DNA of 64,000 nucleotides from an uncultured Odoribacter sp. (GTDB lineage: Bacteria; Bacteroidota; Bacteroidia; Bacteroidales; Marinifilaceae): NCBI GenBank assembly GCA_910588375.1, contig CAJUQA010000003.1, positions 62,001-126,000 on the forward strand, in the 5' to 3' direction. Below, in pieces: positions 53,971-63,073 of the stretch. Below the pieces are notes generated by a model. That model saw only the letters and a list, made by a program, of their open reading frames with translations. It had not been told where the DNA came from and searched no databases. Made by a program: the position numbers and the translations under genes. The number at the start of each line of letters is the position of its first letter. Positions within the stretch are counted from its first letter, which is position 1.

Positions 53971-56892
53971 ATGAAGAAATTATTTGGATGTGTCTGTGTG
54001 TGTCAAATCTTCTTGCCCGTGTTATTGGTGTTGTGTACGATAGCGGGCGTCAAAGCGAACAACATCCGTGTGGAAGGCAAAACGCGGGTTGTCAGTGTCG
54101 TTGGCGATACTGCCATTGTCGAGGTGAATCTCCGTTGGGACAACTCCTGGCGGGATGATTTCAACTGGGATGCTGCCTGGATATTCCTTAAATACAAAAA
54201 GCGCGGTGCCCTCGCCCCCTGGCATCATGCATACCTCACGCGAGAAGGACATGAAGCTACGCCCCTGACCGGAAACGAAGGCGGAGACCACACATTCATG
54301 TTCGGAGAAACAGGCTCCGGCGCCAACGCAAAAGTCACCGGTGTCTATCTCATGCGCGACGCCATATCGGAAGGAAAAGTCTACGCCCGACTCCGACTCA
54401 AATGGATTATCAATGCCAACCCGCAAAACCCTCTCACCATCGCTGACTTCGGCGATGACCTCAAATCCATATACGTCGCCGTACACGGCATAGAAATGGT
54501 GTACATCCCCTACGGAAGCTACTACCTCGGGGACGCCTATTCCGACAAAAGCTTCGCCGTCGGAGATACTGCCGCCGTATTCATTGATTCCGAAAACGCC
54601 CTAACACTTTACGCCAAAAATGCTGCTCCTTCTTCCTATTTAGGTATAAATTACCCCAAAGGATATGCCGGTTTCTACATCATGAAATACGAAACAAGCC
54701 AGGAACAATACGTCGAATTCCTCAACGCACTTACCCTGACGCAACAGAAGGCGCACGTGACAAACAACAACTTCGAACAGATGAACCGCGGGGAGTACGT
54801 TTTCGGAGATTTGTCGAAACCCAATTGCCGGAACGGCATTGTCTTTATTGAGCAAAAAGGGAAAAACGGACCCGCCGTATTCGGAAACAACCTCAATCCG
54901 AACAATGATTTGTTTTCCACAGATGACGGTCAGACACTGGCCTGTAATTACCTTTCCCCTTACGACATGCTGGCCTACTGCGACTGGAGCGGACTGCGGC
55001 CGATTAGCGAACTCGAATACGAAAAAGCCTGCCGAAGACCCTATCCGCAAATACCCGATAAAGGGGAATACGCCTGGAACTCCAACAACAACGTAACCCC
55101 ATTGAACAGCCTTTCCGACCTGCTCTATTTAGGTGACGAACGGGAACAAGCGAAGACCCATACCAAAAACGTCAACAGCGGCAACCATCTCGATGGTCCC
55201 GTGCGGTGCGGGCTGTTTGCCACCTCCGCCACCAACCAGGCTCAATCGGGGGGAACGTATTGGGGAGTCATGGAAATGAGCGGCAATTTGTGGGAGATGT
55301 GTTTCAATACCATTACCGGAGCCTCATTCATTGCAAATGATTTCAATTACTCTCACGGTAATGGCGAAGTGAATACAGACGGAACAACAGATATTTCCTA
55401 TAGTTATTGGCCGGCAAATACGGGAGCGATTGGAATAAAGGGCGGCAGTTTCAACAGCCCGGACACATTACTGCGCACCTCCGACCGCAATTTTGCACTC
55501 GGAAATTATTTCACAACCATGACCCAACGCGATAGCACCGTCGGTTTCCGCGGAGCGCGAAGCCTGTTGAATACCACCGGATTTGACGGAGGGGCGATTT
55601 TATGTCCGAACGGAACAGACACAGATTCAACTTGCGTAGGAACAAATATAGAACTGACCGGAGTTTTACCCAACAACAGCGTCGGGAAACTATCCTACGT
55701 ATGGTACGTCAGCGAAGACAACGGTTATTCCTGGAAACTAATAGAAGGTGAAACGGGTGCAAATTTAAACTATGAGGATTTTATTAATCCCAATACAAGC
55801 AGTTACAAATTATATAAATTCAAACGAAAAGCGACCTGCGCTGTAGGAGAAGCCGAAACACAGGCAAACGTATATGTAACTCCATTACCTTGGACTGTCT
55901 CACCCGAAATCTATAGCAATCAATATCCTTCTTTCACGGTCACATCTACCTGGGCAACAATGCCGCAAACACACTGGACTCTGGAACATGCTCCGGCAGG
56001 AATTTCCATTTCGGCAGACAAAGGAGTGGTATCGGGCTTAACGGCCAATTCCGTTTTCTGGGCAGATGTAACAGTGTCATCGGATAAATGTCCGGGAACT
56101 AAATTTGAAAAAAGAATTGTCATCCGTCGGGACTTCTCATCAGTGGGCTCTTCAAGCATTACATTAGAACCCGGAGAATATGTCATGCAATGCTGGGGGG
56201 CGCAAGGAGGACGAGCAACACTTAATAAAGCCTATAAAGGAACTCCCGGTAAAGGTGGCTACAGCTATGGTGAATTGGTTTTGACCACTCCAACCACCTT
56301 TTATACATACACCGGAGGACAGGGAGGTGACGGCGCTAAAAATTGCAGCAAATATTGTGGTGGAGGTTCTCCAGGATCAAACGGAGGAGGTTGGGGAGGT
56401 GACGACGATAACGATGATAACGGCGGTGGTGGGGGTGGCGCCAGCGACATCCGCTTAGTTTCCGGTAATCTCTACTCCAGAATCATGGTTGCCGGAGGGG
56501 GTGGAGGATGTTGTGGAAACGAAACAACTGCTGGTGGAGGGGGTACATCAGGAGGAACTCCCCCAAAAGGCAGTGCAGTAGGTGCTACGCAAACTTCCGG
56601 CTATCTATTTGGCCAAGGAGGGGCAGGAGGAAGAGGAGGAGATAATGCTGTCGCAGGAGGAGGCGGTGGTGGCGGTTATTATGGTGGAGTTGGAAATGGT
56701 AGACATGCGGGTGCTGGCGGTTCCGGCTTCGTCTCCGGAATGTCGGGGTGCAACGCCATCAAGGGCAACGGAGATACAACCCCGACAGGTCAGCCCAATC
56801 ACTACAGCGGCTTCGTTTTCCGGAATGCCAGTATGTCAACCGGAGTACAATCAGGGAACGGTTGGATACGAATTAGTCCGGTGGTGCCTTAA
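53971..56892 (+). CDS. Giant secreted protein: FGE-fold plus glycine-rich domain (paralogue 2)
   Basis: 973 residues, same layout as paralogue 1: signal peptide (identical in the first 19 codons), N-domain WDNSWRDDFNWDAAWIFLKY, FGE/C-type-lectin-like domain (about 190-530) with CDWSGLRPISELEYEKACR, VMEMSGNLWEMC and IKGGSFNSPDT, an Ig-like region with SYVWYVSEDNGYSW, and a C-terminal glycine-rich domain (GGKGGYSYGEL-type start from GKGGYSYGEL, FYTYTGGQGGDG, GGGASDIRLV, SRIMVAGGGGG). The ends of both share GQPNHYSG. The FGE part lacks a visible Cys active-site pair. Outside the leader and signal region, identity is moderate, and the linker and glycine-rich parts are the most divergent. Confidence 0.85.
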   Translation: MKKLFGCVCVCQIFLPVLLVLCTIAGVKANNIRVEGKTRVVSVVGDTAIVEVNLRWDNSWRDDFNWDAAWIFLKYKKRGALAPWHHAYLTREGHEATPLTGNEGGDHTFMFGETGSGANAKVTGVYLMRDAISEGKVYARLRLKWIINANPQNPLTIADFGDDLKSIYVAVHGIEMVYIPYGSYYLGDAYSDKSFAVGDTAAVFIDSENALTLYAKNAAPSSYLGINYPKGYAGFYIMKYETSQEQYVEFLNALTLTQQKAHVTNNNFEQMNRGEYVFGDLSKPNCRNGIVFIEQKGKNGPAVFGNNLNPNNDLFSTDDGQTLACNYLSPYDMLAYCDWSGLRPISELEYEKACRRPYPQIPDKGEYAWNSNNNVTPLNSLSDLLYLGDEREQAKTHTKNVNSGNHLDGPVRCGLFATSATNQAQSGGTYWGVMEMSGNLWEMCFNTITGASFIANDFNYSHGNGEVNTDGTTDISYSYWPANTGAIGIKGGSFNSPDTLLRTSDRNFALGNYFTTMTQRDSTVGFRGARSLLNTTGFDGGAILCPNGTDTDSTCVGTNIELTGVLPNNSVGKLSYVWYVSEDNGYSWKLIEGETGANLNYEDFINPNTSSYKLYKFKRKATCAVGEAETQANVYVTPLPWTVSPEIYSNQYPSFTVTSTWATMPQTHWTLEHAPAGISISADKGVVSGLTANSVFWADVTVSSDKCPGTKFEKRIVIRRDFSSVGSSSITLEPGEYVMQCWGAQGGRATLNKAYKGTPGKGGYSYGELVLTTPTTFYTYTGGQGGDGAKNCSKYCGGGSPGSNGGGWGGDDDNDDNGGGGGGASDIRLVSGNLYSRIMVAGGGGGCCGNETTAGGGGTSGGTPPKGSAVGATQTSGYLFGQGGAGGRGGDNAVAGGGGGGGYYGGVGNGRHAGAGGSGFVSGMSGCNAIKGNGDTTPTGQPNHYSGFVFRNASMSTGVQSGNGWIRISPVVP

Positions 56893-57019
56893 CCCCAAGA
56901 AAAAGCAGAAGATGAAGAATATCTGAACTATTTCAGGGGTCCGATTTTTCAATTCCCCATTATTTTCGTATTTTCGTCGTCTGGTAAAATTAGGTGTTGT
57001 ATAACTTAAAATCAGTATA

Positions 57020-58765
57020 ATGTACAGAACTCACACCTGCGGACAACTGAGAATAGAAAATGTAAACGAAGAAGTTTGCTTAAGCGGTTGGGTGCAGAAA
57101 ATCCGGAACCTCGGAGCCATGACTTTCATCGACCTTCGCGACCGTTACGGCATCACGCAATTGGTCGTAGAGGAATCGGCTTGCGAAGAAATAAAAGAAC
57201 AAGCCGGCCAATTGGGCCGGGAATTTGTTATCCAGGTCAAAGGAAAAGTAGTTGAAAGAAGCAGCAAAAACAATAAAATCCCGACGGGCGATATTGAAAT
57301 CCTGATTACGGAACTCCATGTGCTCAACCATTCGGAGATTCCTCCTTTCACGATTGAAGACAATACGGACGGAGGCGACGAGATACGGATGAAGTACCGC
57401 TATCTGGACCTGCGCCGCAGTATGGTCAGAAAGAATCTGGAATTGCGTCACCGTATGGCCCATTTGGTAAGAAATTATCTGGACGGACAACAGTTTATGG
57501 AGGTGGAGACCCCCGTACTGATTAAAAGCACACCGGAAGGGGCCCGTGACTTTGTCGTTCCTTCACGCATGAATCAAGGACAGTTCTATGCCCTTCCCCA
57601 AAGTCCGCAGACGTTCAAGCAATTGCTGATGGTAGCCGGATTCGACCGCTATTACCAGATTGTAAAATGTTTCCGCGACGAGGATTTGCGTGCCGACCGC
57701 CAACCCGAATTTACACAGATTGACTGTGAAATGTCGTTTGTTGAACGGGACGACGTACTGAATATTTTTGAAGGAATGATACGCCACCTGTTCAAGGAAC
57801 TCCGGGGCATCGAACTTCCGGAACTCCCGCGCATGAGTTGGCAGGATGCAATGGAATATTACGGTTGTGACAAACCGGATATCCGGTTCGGCATGCGGTT
57901 CGTCGATTTAAGCGGAATCGCCAAAAACAAAGAGTTTGCCGTTTTTAACGGCTCCGAATATATCGGCGCTATCTGTGCTCCGGGATGTGCGGCCTACACC
58001 CGCAAGCAATTGGATGAACTGACGGAGTTTGTCAAACGTCCCCAAGTGGGAGCCAAAGGGCTGGTCTATGTGAAATACAACGAAGACGGCACATTGAAAT
58101 CTTCGGTTGATAAATTTTATGACGAAAATGATTTGAAGTCGTGGGCAGCGGCCTGCGATGCCAAACCGGGCGACCTGATGCTGATTCTTTGCGGTCCGAA
58201 AAACAAGACCCTGCCCCAATTGTGTGACTTGCGTCTGGAAATGGGCGAACAGCTCGGCTTGCGGGATAAAAATGTATTTAAACCGTTGTGGGTGGTTGAT
58301 TTCCCGCTGTTGGAATGGGACGAAGAGACGCAGCGTTTTTACGCCATGCACCACCCGTTCACTTCGCCCAATCCGGAAGATATTGATATGATGGAAAGCA
58401 ATCCGGGCGCCGTTCGGGCCAATGCTTACGATATGGTTATCAACGGTGTGGAGGTAGGCGGCGGTTCTATCCGGATTCACGACACGGAGTTGCAGCAACG
58501 CATGTTCCGCTGTCTCGGTTTCACGCCGGAACAGGCAGAGAAGCAGTTCGGCTTCCTGCTGAATGCTTTCAAATACGGAGCGCCCCCCCACGGCGGTATC
58601 GCATTCGGATTTGACCGTCTGGTTTCCATGTTTGCCGGACTCGACAGTATCCGGGATACCATCGCTTTCCCGAAAAACAATTCGGGACGGGATGTCATGA
58701 TTGATTCGCCGTCGGAAATCAGTGAAGAGCAGTTCAAAGAATTAGGCATAGGATTAACCCGCTGA
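57020..58765 (+). CDS. aspS: Aspartyl-tRNA synthetase
   Basis: 581 residues. Charges tRNA(Asp). N-terminal OB anticodon-binding domain ([29 protein letters not shown] by position about 20-50), class II motif 2 ([24 protein letters not shown] segment: [16 protein letters not shown]), bacterial GAD insertion, and motif 3 [15 protein letters not shown]. Full length for the bacterial type. It heads a close run of genes with holB (16 bases). Confidence 0.97.
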   Translation: [581 protein letters not shown]

Positions 58766-58781
58766 CAACCGATAGGAAAAT

Positions 58782-59903
58782 ATGTTTAAAGACGTTATCG
58801 GACACCAGGACATCAAGCAACGGCTGATTGCCTCCCTGCAAACGGGACGCATCAGCCATGCCCAGCTTTTTGCCGGTGCTACCGGTTACGGTTCTTTGGC
58901 ACTGGCACTGGCATTGGCACAATATGTCCTTTGTACGGGCGACAAGAAAGAAGACGCCTGCGGGGAATGTCCTTCCTGCAAGCAGATGCGGAAACTTATC
59001 CACCCTGACCTGCATTTTGTTTTTCCCGTTGTCCGCAAAGCCAAATCGCCGGTTAGTGATGAATATATAAACGAGTGGCGCAGCCTGTTGTCCCGCACCG
59101 CCTATTTCAATCTGGAAGAATGGTATGCCGAAATGGGGATAGAGGACAATGCGCAAGCCGCCATATATACTGAAGAGAGCGGGAACATACTCCGGAAACT
59201 CAATCTGAAATCCTTTGAATCGGATTACAAAATCATGATTATCTGGCTTCCGGAGAAAATGAATCCCGAATGTTCCAACAAGCTTCTGAAAATCATTGAA
59301 GAGCCTTATGACAAGACGCTTTTTCTAATGGTTTCCGAACATCCGGAGCAGATTATCAACACCATACAATCGCGAACCCAGCGTATTCATGTCCCGCCGC
59401 TGGAACAGGAGGAAATCAAACGACAGCTGATGAGCGAAAAAGGGCTCCAGGAAGAAAAAGCCGGAGAATATGCCCACATCGCTGCCGGCGACTGGCACCG
59501 CGCCCTGCGTCTGCTGAATGAATCGGAAGAGCAGATATATAACCAGGAAAAATTCATCAGCCTGATGCGGTTGTGCTGGGAGAGGAAAATGCTCCCGGTG
59601 AATGAATGGGTGACGGAAATGGCCGGTGCAGGCAGAGAAAGGCAGAAGAATTTCCTTACCCATGCCCTCCGCATGATCCGCGAGAATTTTGTAAAGAATT
59701 TCGGTCTCCAAACGCTGAATTACATGACTGAACGGGAGAAAAATTTTTCCGTTAAATTCTCACCCTATATCCATGAAGGAAACGTAATACCTTTATGCGA
59801 AGAATTCGAAAGAGCGTATAATGATATAAGCCGTAACGGCAACGCAAAAATTGTCCTGACCGACCTCTGCATCAAAGTGATGCAGAATATCCGTCCCTCA
59901 TGA
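58782..59903 (+). CDS. holB: DNA polymerase III delta' subunit
   Basis: 373 residues. Clamp-loader delta' subunit. The AAA+ N-part has FKDVIGHQDIKQRLIASLQTGRISHAQLFAGATGYGSLALALA; the P-loop reads GATGYGSL with Ser and Leu in place of Lys-Thr, which is normal for the non-hydrolysing delta'. A zinc-type cluster CGECPSCKQM follows, then HPDLHFVFPV and SRTQRIHVPPLEQEEI. Position 16 bases after aspS and 28 bases before the PSP1 gene suggests one operon. Confidence 0.9.
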   Translation: MFKDVIGHQDIKQRLIASLQTGRISHAQLFAGATGYGSLALALALAQYVLCTGDKKEDACGECPSCKQMRKLIHPDLHFVFPVVRKAKSPVSDEYINEWRSLLSRTAYFNLEEWYAEMGIEDNAQAAIYTEESGNILRKLNLKSFESDYKIMIIWLPEKMNPECSNKLLKIIEEPYDKTLFLMVSEHPEQIINTIQSRTQRIHVPPLEQEEIKRQLMSEKGLQEEKAGEYAHIAAGDWHRALRLLNESEEQIYNQEKFISLMRLCWERKMLPVNEWVTEMAGAGRERQKNFLTHALRMIRENFVKNFGLQTLNYMTEREKNFSVKFSPYIHEGNVIPLCEEFERAYNDISRNGNAKIVLTDLCIKVMQNIRPS

Positions 59904-59931
59904 CAAAATAAATTTAAGACAAGACAATACT

Positions 59932-61290
59932 ATGAATGAAAATAACGACAATATAATCCCGCAGGAAGAGAACGGATTGCAATCCGCGCCGGAAAACTAT
60001 TCTCAAAATACGGAAATACAGTCCGAAACGACACAGACGGAAAAAGAGGAGGCCAGCAATGAGCCGCAGGAACAAGCCCCCCACCGGGAAACAGTGATTG
60101 ACCACCGGTTGTTGGCCGGGAAATTATCGGTGTACAATTGGTTGAAAGACGTACCTAACAATAGCTGTCCTCCGGAAATAGTAGAAGTAAGATTCAAAAA
60201 TACGCGGAAGGCTTTTTTCAGCAATCCCTCGGGGCTGCTGCTCCAGGAAGGCGACATCGTAGCGGTTGAAGCCGCTTTAGGCCATGACATCGGTATTGTC
60301 TCCCTGACCGGAGAACTTGTGAAAGAGCAATTACGTATGAAAAGGGTGGATTTGGAAAGGAATCCGCTGAAAAAGGTGTATCGGAAAGCCAAACCCCACG
60401 ATATTGAAAAGTGGCAGCAGGCCATCGCGCTGGAACATGAAACGATGATACGCTCCCGCAAGATTGCGGCCGACCTGAAACTTAATATGAAAATCGGCGA
60501 TGTGGAATATCAGGGCGACAAAACAAAAGCCATTTTTTATTACATCGCCGAGGACCGGGTGGATTTCCGGGCACTGATAAAAGTGCTGGCAGAAACCTTC
60601 CATATCCGTATTGAAATGAAACAGATCGGAGCCCGCCAGGAGGCCGGGAGAATCGGAGGTATCGGTCCTTGCGGCCTGAAATTGTGCTGCTCGACGTTTA
60701 TCACCAATTTCATTTCCGTTTCGACGTCGGCAGCCCGCTATCAGGATATTTCCCTGAATCCGCAAAAACTCGCCGGCCAATGCGGGAAACTGAAATGCTG
60801 TCTGAATTATGAAGTGGATGCCTATATTGATGAACAAAAGGATTTTCCGTCTGTCAATATCACGCTAAATACGGGCGAAGGGCTGCTTTATCATCAGAAA
60901 ACGGATATTTTCGGACGTGCCATGTATTATGCTTTTGACAAAGAAGGAAAAGGAACATTGGTGAAATTGCCCGTGAAACGGATTAAGGAAATTATCGCCA
61001 TGAACCGCAAAGGCATTATTCCTCCAAAAGCGAGCGACAAGGAGGAAGAACCGGAAGACATTAAATACACCGACGGTGTAGGAGAAGAAAGCCTGAGCCG
61101 TTTTGACGAGAAAAAACAAAAAAGACGCCGCCCCAAGAACCGGAACAGAAACAATAACAGCAATAACACCGGCGGCAATAACACAAACGGACGCGGAGAG
61201 AGCAATAACAACCGGCCTAAAAATAACCACCCGCCACGGAACAACCGCCCCAACCGACGTCCGGAGCAAGGGAGTGCACAACCAGAATAA
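59932..61290 (+). CDS. PSP1 domain protein (RicT/YaaT-like)
   Basis: 452 residues. The PSP1 domain (about 75-250) includes EGDIVAVEAALGHDIGIVSLTGELV, KMKIGDVEYQGDKTKAIFYY, and GARQEAGRIGGIGPCGLKLCC with a later CGKLKCCLNYEVDAY. These cysteines can bind an iron-sulfur cluster in RicT. B. subtilis RicT works in RNA processing and sporulation regulation; the Bacteroidetes role is unknown. The N-terminal 70 residues are acidic and the C-terminal 90 are Asn/Arg-rich low complexity (NRNNNSNNTGGNNTNGRG). Next to holB, as in many Bacteroidetes. Confidence 0.82.
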   Translation: MNENNDNIIPQEENGLQSAPENYSQNTEIQSETTQTEKEEASNEPQEQAPHRETVIDHRLLAGKLSVYNWLKDVPNNSCPPEIVEVRFKNTRKAFFSNPSGLLLQEGDIVAVEAALGHDIGIVSLTGELVKEQLRMKRVDLERNPLKKVYRKAKPHDIEKWQQAIALEHETMIRSRKIAADLKLNMKIGDVEYQGDKTKAIFYYIAEDRVDFRALIKVLAETFHIRIEMKQIGARQEAGRIGGIGPCGLKLCCSTFITNFISVSTSAARYQDISLNPQKLAGQCGKLKCCLNYEVDAYIDEQKDFPSVNITLNTGEGLLYHQKTDIFGRAMYYAFDKEGKGTLVKLPVKRIKEIIAMNRKGIIPPKASDKEEEPEDIKYTDGVGEESLSRFDEKKQKRRRPKNRNRNNNSNNTGGNNTNGRGESNNNRPKNNHPPRNNRPNRRPEQGSAQPE

Positions 61291-61300
61291 CCGTTGATTT

Positions 61301-62119
61301 ATGAATAATTACCGTCCATATTCAGGGATTACGCCCGCAGTCAAAGTACTCATCCTCCTCAATGTGGTGATGTACTTCCTGACTGTATTTATCGAACAAC
61401 GGACCGATATCCGCCTGTCGAATATATTGGGACTGCATTTACCCCAATCCGAATTCTGGGCTCCCTATCAATACATTACCCACCTGTTTATGCACGGCAA
61501 TTTCGGGCATCTGTTTTTCAACATGTTCGCCCTGTTCATGTTCGGACGCATTTTGGAATCGGTGTGGGGTACCCGGCGGTTCGTTTTCTATTATTTCGTC
61601 ACAGGCTTAGGGGCTGCCGCATTAAACAGCTTTGCGGGCTGGTGGGAATACCATAAGATGTATGAGCAGTTCCTCGCCTTTCAAAACACGCCCCAACCGG
61701 AACTTTTGGCTGAATTTATCCGGGCGCATATCTCCCATCCGGCCTCCTGGGTATGGGAATTGATTGACAATTGGACTTCCCAGCCCGATTCCATACAATA
61801 TATCCGGGCGGGCGAAGAACTTTTCCAACGGGTTATTACCGAGACTGTCAATATTCCGACTATCGGGGCTTCGGGAGCTATTTTCGGTATCCTTTTAGCC
61901 TTCGGTATGTTATTCCCCAATACGGAGTTATATTTGATGTTCCTCCCTATCCCTGTGAAGGCCAAATATTTTGTTGTCGGATACGGAGTCATTGAGTTCT
62001 TCCTGGGTATTCAAAACAGTGTCGGGGACAATGTGGCTCATTTCGCTCATTTAGGAGGCATGTTGTTCGGTTTCTTCCTTATCCGGTATTGGAATAAAAA
62101 CCGGAAAAAATTCTATTAA
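61301..62119 (+). CDS. Rhomboid intramembrane serine protease (1)
   Basis: 272 residues, polytopic. Cleaves membrane proteins inside the bilayer. Catalytic Ser in IGASGAIFGILLAFG and His in HFAHLGGMLFGFF. The family's Trp-Arg loop region is seen as WGTRRFVFYYFVTGLG. An insertion of about 60 residues (FAGWWEYHKMYEQFLAFQ to QYIRAGEELFQRVITET) interrupts the usual order before the catalytic helix. It directly precedes a second rhomboid gene. Confidence 0.88.
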   Translation: MNNYRPYSGITPAVKVLILLNVVMYFLTVFIEQRTDIRLSNILGLHLPQSEFWAPYQYITHLFMHGNFGHLFFNMFALFMFGRILESVWGTRRFVFYYFVTGLGAAALNSFAGWWEYHKMYEQFLAFQNTPQPELLAEFIRAHISHPASWVWELIDNWTSQPDSIQYIRAGEELFQRVITETVNIPTIGASGAIFGILLAFGMLFPNTELYLMFLPIPVKAKYFVVGYGVIEFFLGIQNSVGDNVAHFAHLGGMLFGFFLIRYWNKNRKKFY

Positions 62120-62140
62120 ACACTAACCAACGGCGATTCG

Positions 62141-63064
62141 ATGTATTACGGAAACACAGGAGCTCATTTTTCCGGGAATGTATGGAGCGGTCTAAAACAA
62201 TCTTTCCGCCAAGGTTCTTCACTGACGAAGTTGATTTATATCAACATCGGGGTGTTCCTGTTTATTAAAATCATCGATGTCCTATTCATTTTAAGCGGTC
62301 ATGCAAACGCATCGTATACTGTTTTTTTAGACAATTTGGGATTGCCTGCCTATTGGGAATTTTTTCTATATAAACCGTGGACAATGGTTACCTATATGTT
62401 CACGCATTTCAGTTTTTTTCATCTCCTGTTCAATATGTTGTGGCTCTATTGGTTCGGCAGTTTCTTTCTGAACCATTTCAGTCGCCGGGAACTCACCACC
62501 GTATATTTTTTAGGCGGATTTTCGGGAGCGTTGCTTTACCTGCTCAGTTACAATCTGCTTCCTTTTTTCAGGGTTTCCCTATTCCATACCACGGCCATCG
62601 GCGCCTCCGCTTCTGTCATGGCTATCGTTTTTGCGGTGTGTTGTCATTTACCCCATCACCGTATTTATATTTTCATGCTCGGTCCGATAAAGCTTATTCA
62701 TCTGGCACTTTTCACCGCTGTCATTGACCTGCTGAGCATTCCTTCCGCCAATGCAGGGGGGCATATTGCCCATTTAGGAGGAGCTTTGTTCGGCTATCTT
62801 TTTATCGCAGGGGTGCGGCATCGCCTCAATCCGGCAACAGGCTTTGCATCTTTTTTTCAAAAAATCGGACATGTATTCTCCAGAAGTCCCCGTATGCATG
62901 TAAAATATAAGAAACCTGTTTCGCAAATGAACGATCGGGAATACAACGAATACAAAAAACAAAAGGACGAACGAATCAACAAAATTCTGGATAAAATTTC
63001 CAAGTCCGGCTATGAAAGTCTGACCCGACAAGAAAAAGAAATTCTGTTTAAATCAGGCAAATAA
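62141..63064 (+). CDS. Rhomboid-family protein (2) with C-terminal cytoplasmic domain
   Basis: 307 residues. Six-helix rhomboid core with the Ser motif TAIGASASVMAIVFAVCCH and His motif GGHIAHLGGALFGYLF, and the usual WLYWFGSFFLNHFSRRELTTVY segment. The C-terminal 90 residues are charged (MNDREYNEYKKQKDERINKILDKISKSGYESLTRQEKEILFK), a tail typical of Bacteroidetes rhomboids, possibly a small helical domain. It starts 21 bases after rhomboid 1. Both may be active; the substrates are unknown. Confidence 0.85.
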   Translation: MYYGNTGAHFSGNVWSGLKQSFRQGSSLTKLIYINIGVFLFIKIIDVLFILSGHANASYTVFLDNLGLPAYWEFFLYKPWTMVTYMFTHFSFFHLLFNMLWLYWFGSFFLNHFSRRELTTVYFLGGFSGALLYLLSYNLLPFFRVSLFHTTAIGASASVMAIVFAVCCHLPHHRIYIFMLGPIKLIHLALFTAVIDLLSIPSANAGGHIAHLGGALFGYLFIAGVRHRLNPATGFASFFQKIGHVFSRSPRMHVKYKKPVSQMNDREYNEYKKQKDERINKILDKISKSGYESLTRQEKEILFKSGK

Positions 63065-63073
63065 TCTTCCGGT

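Noticed and set aside
20601..56892. Diversity-generating retroelement targets (FGE/C-type-lectin folds are usual DGR targets)
   Set aside because: No reverse transcriptase or template repeat was seen in the window, and the FGE domain is in the middle of the protein instead of the usual C-terminal variable region.
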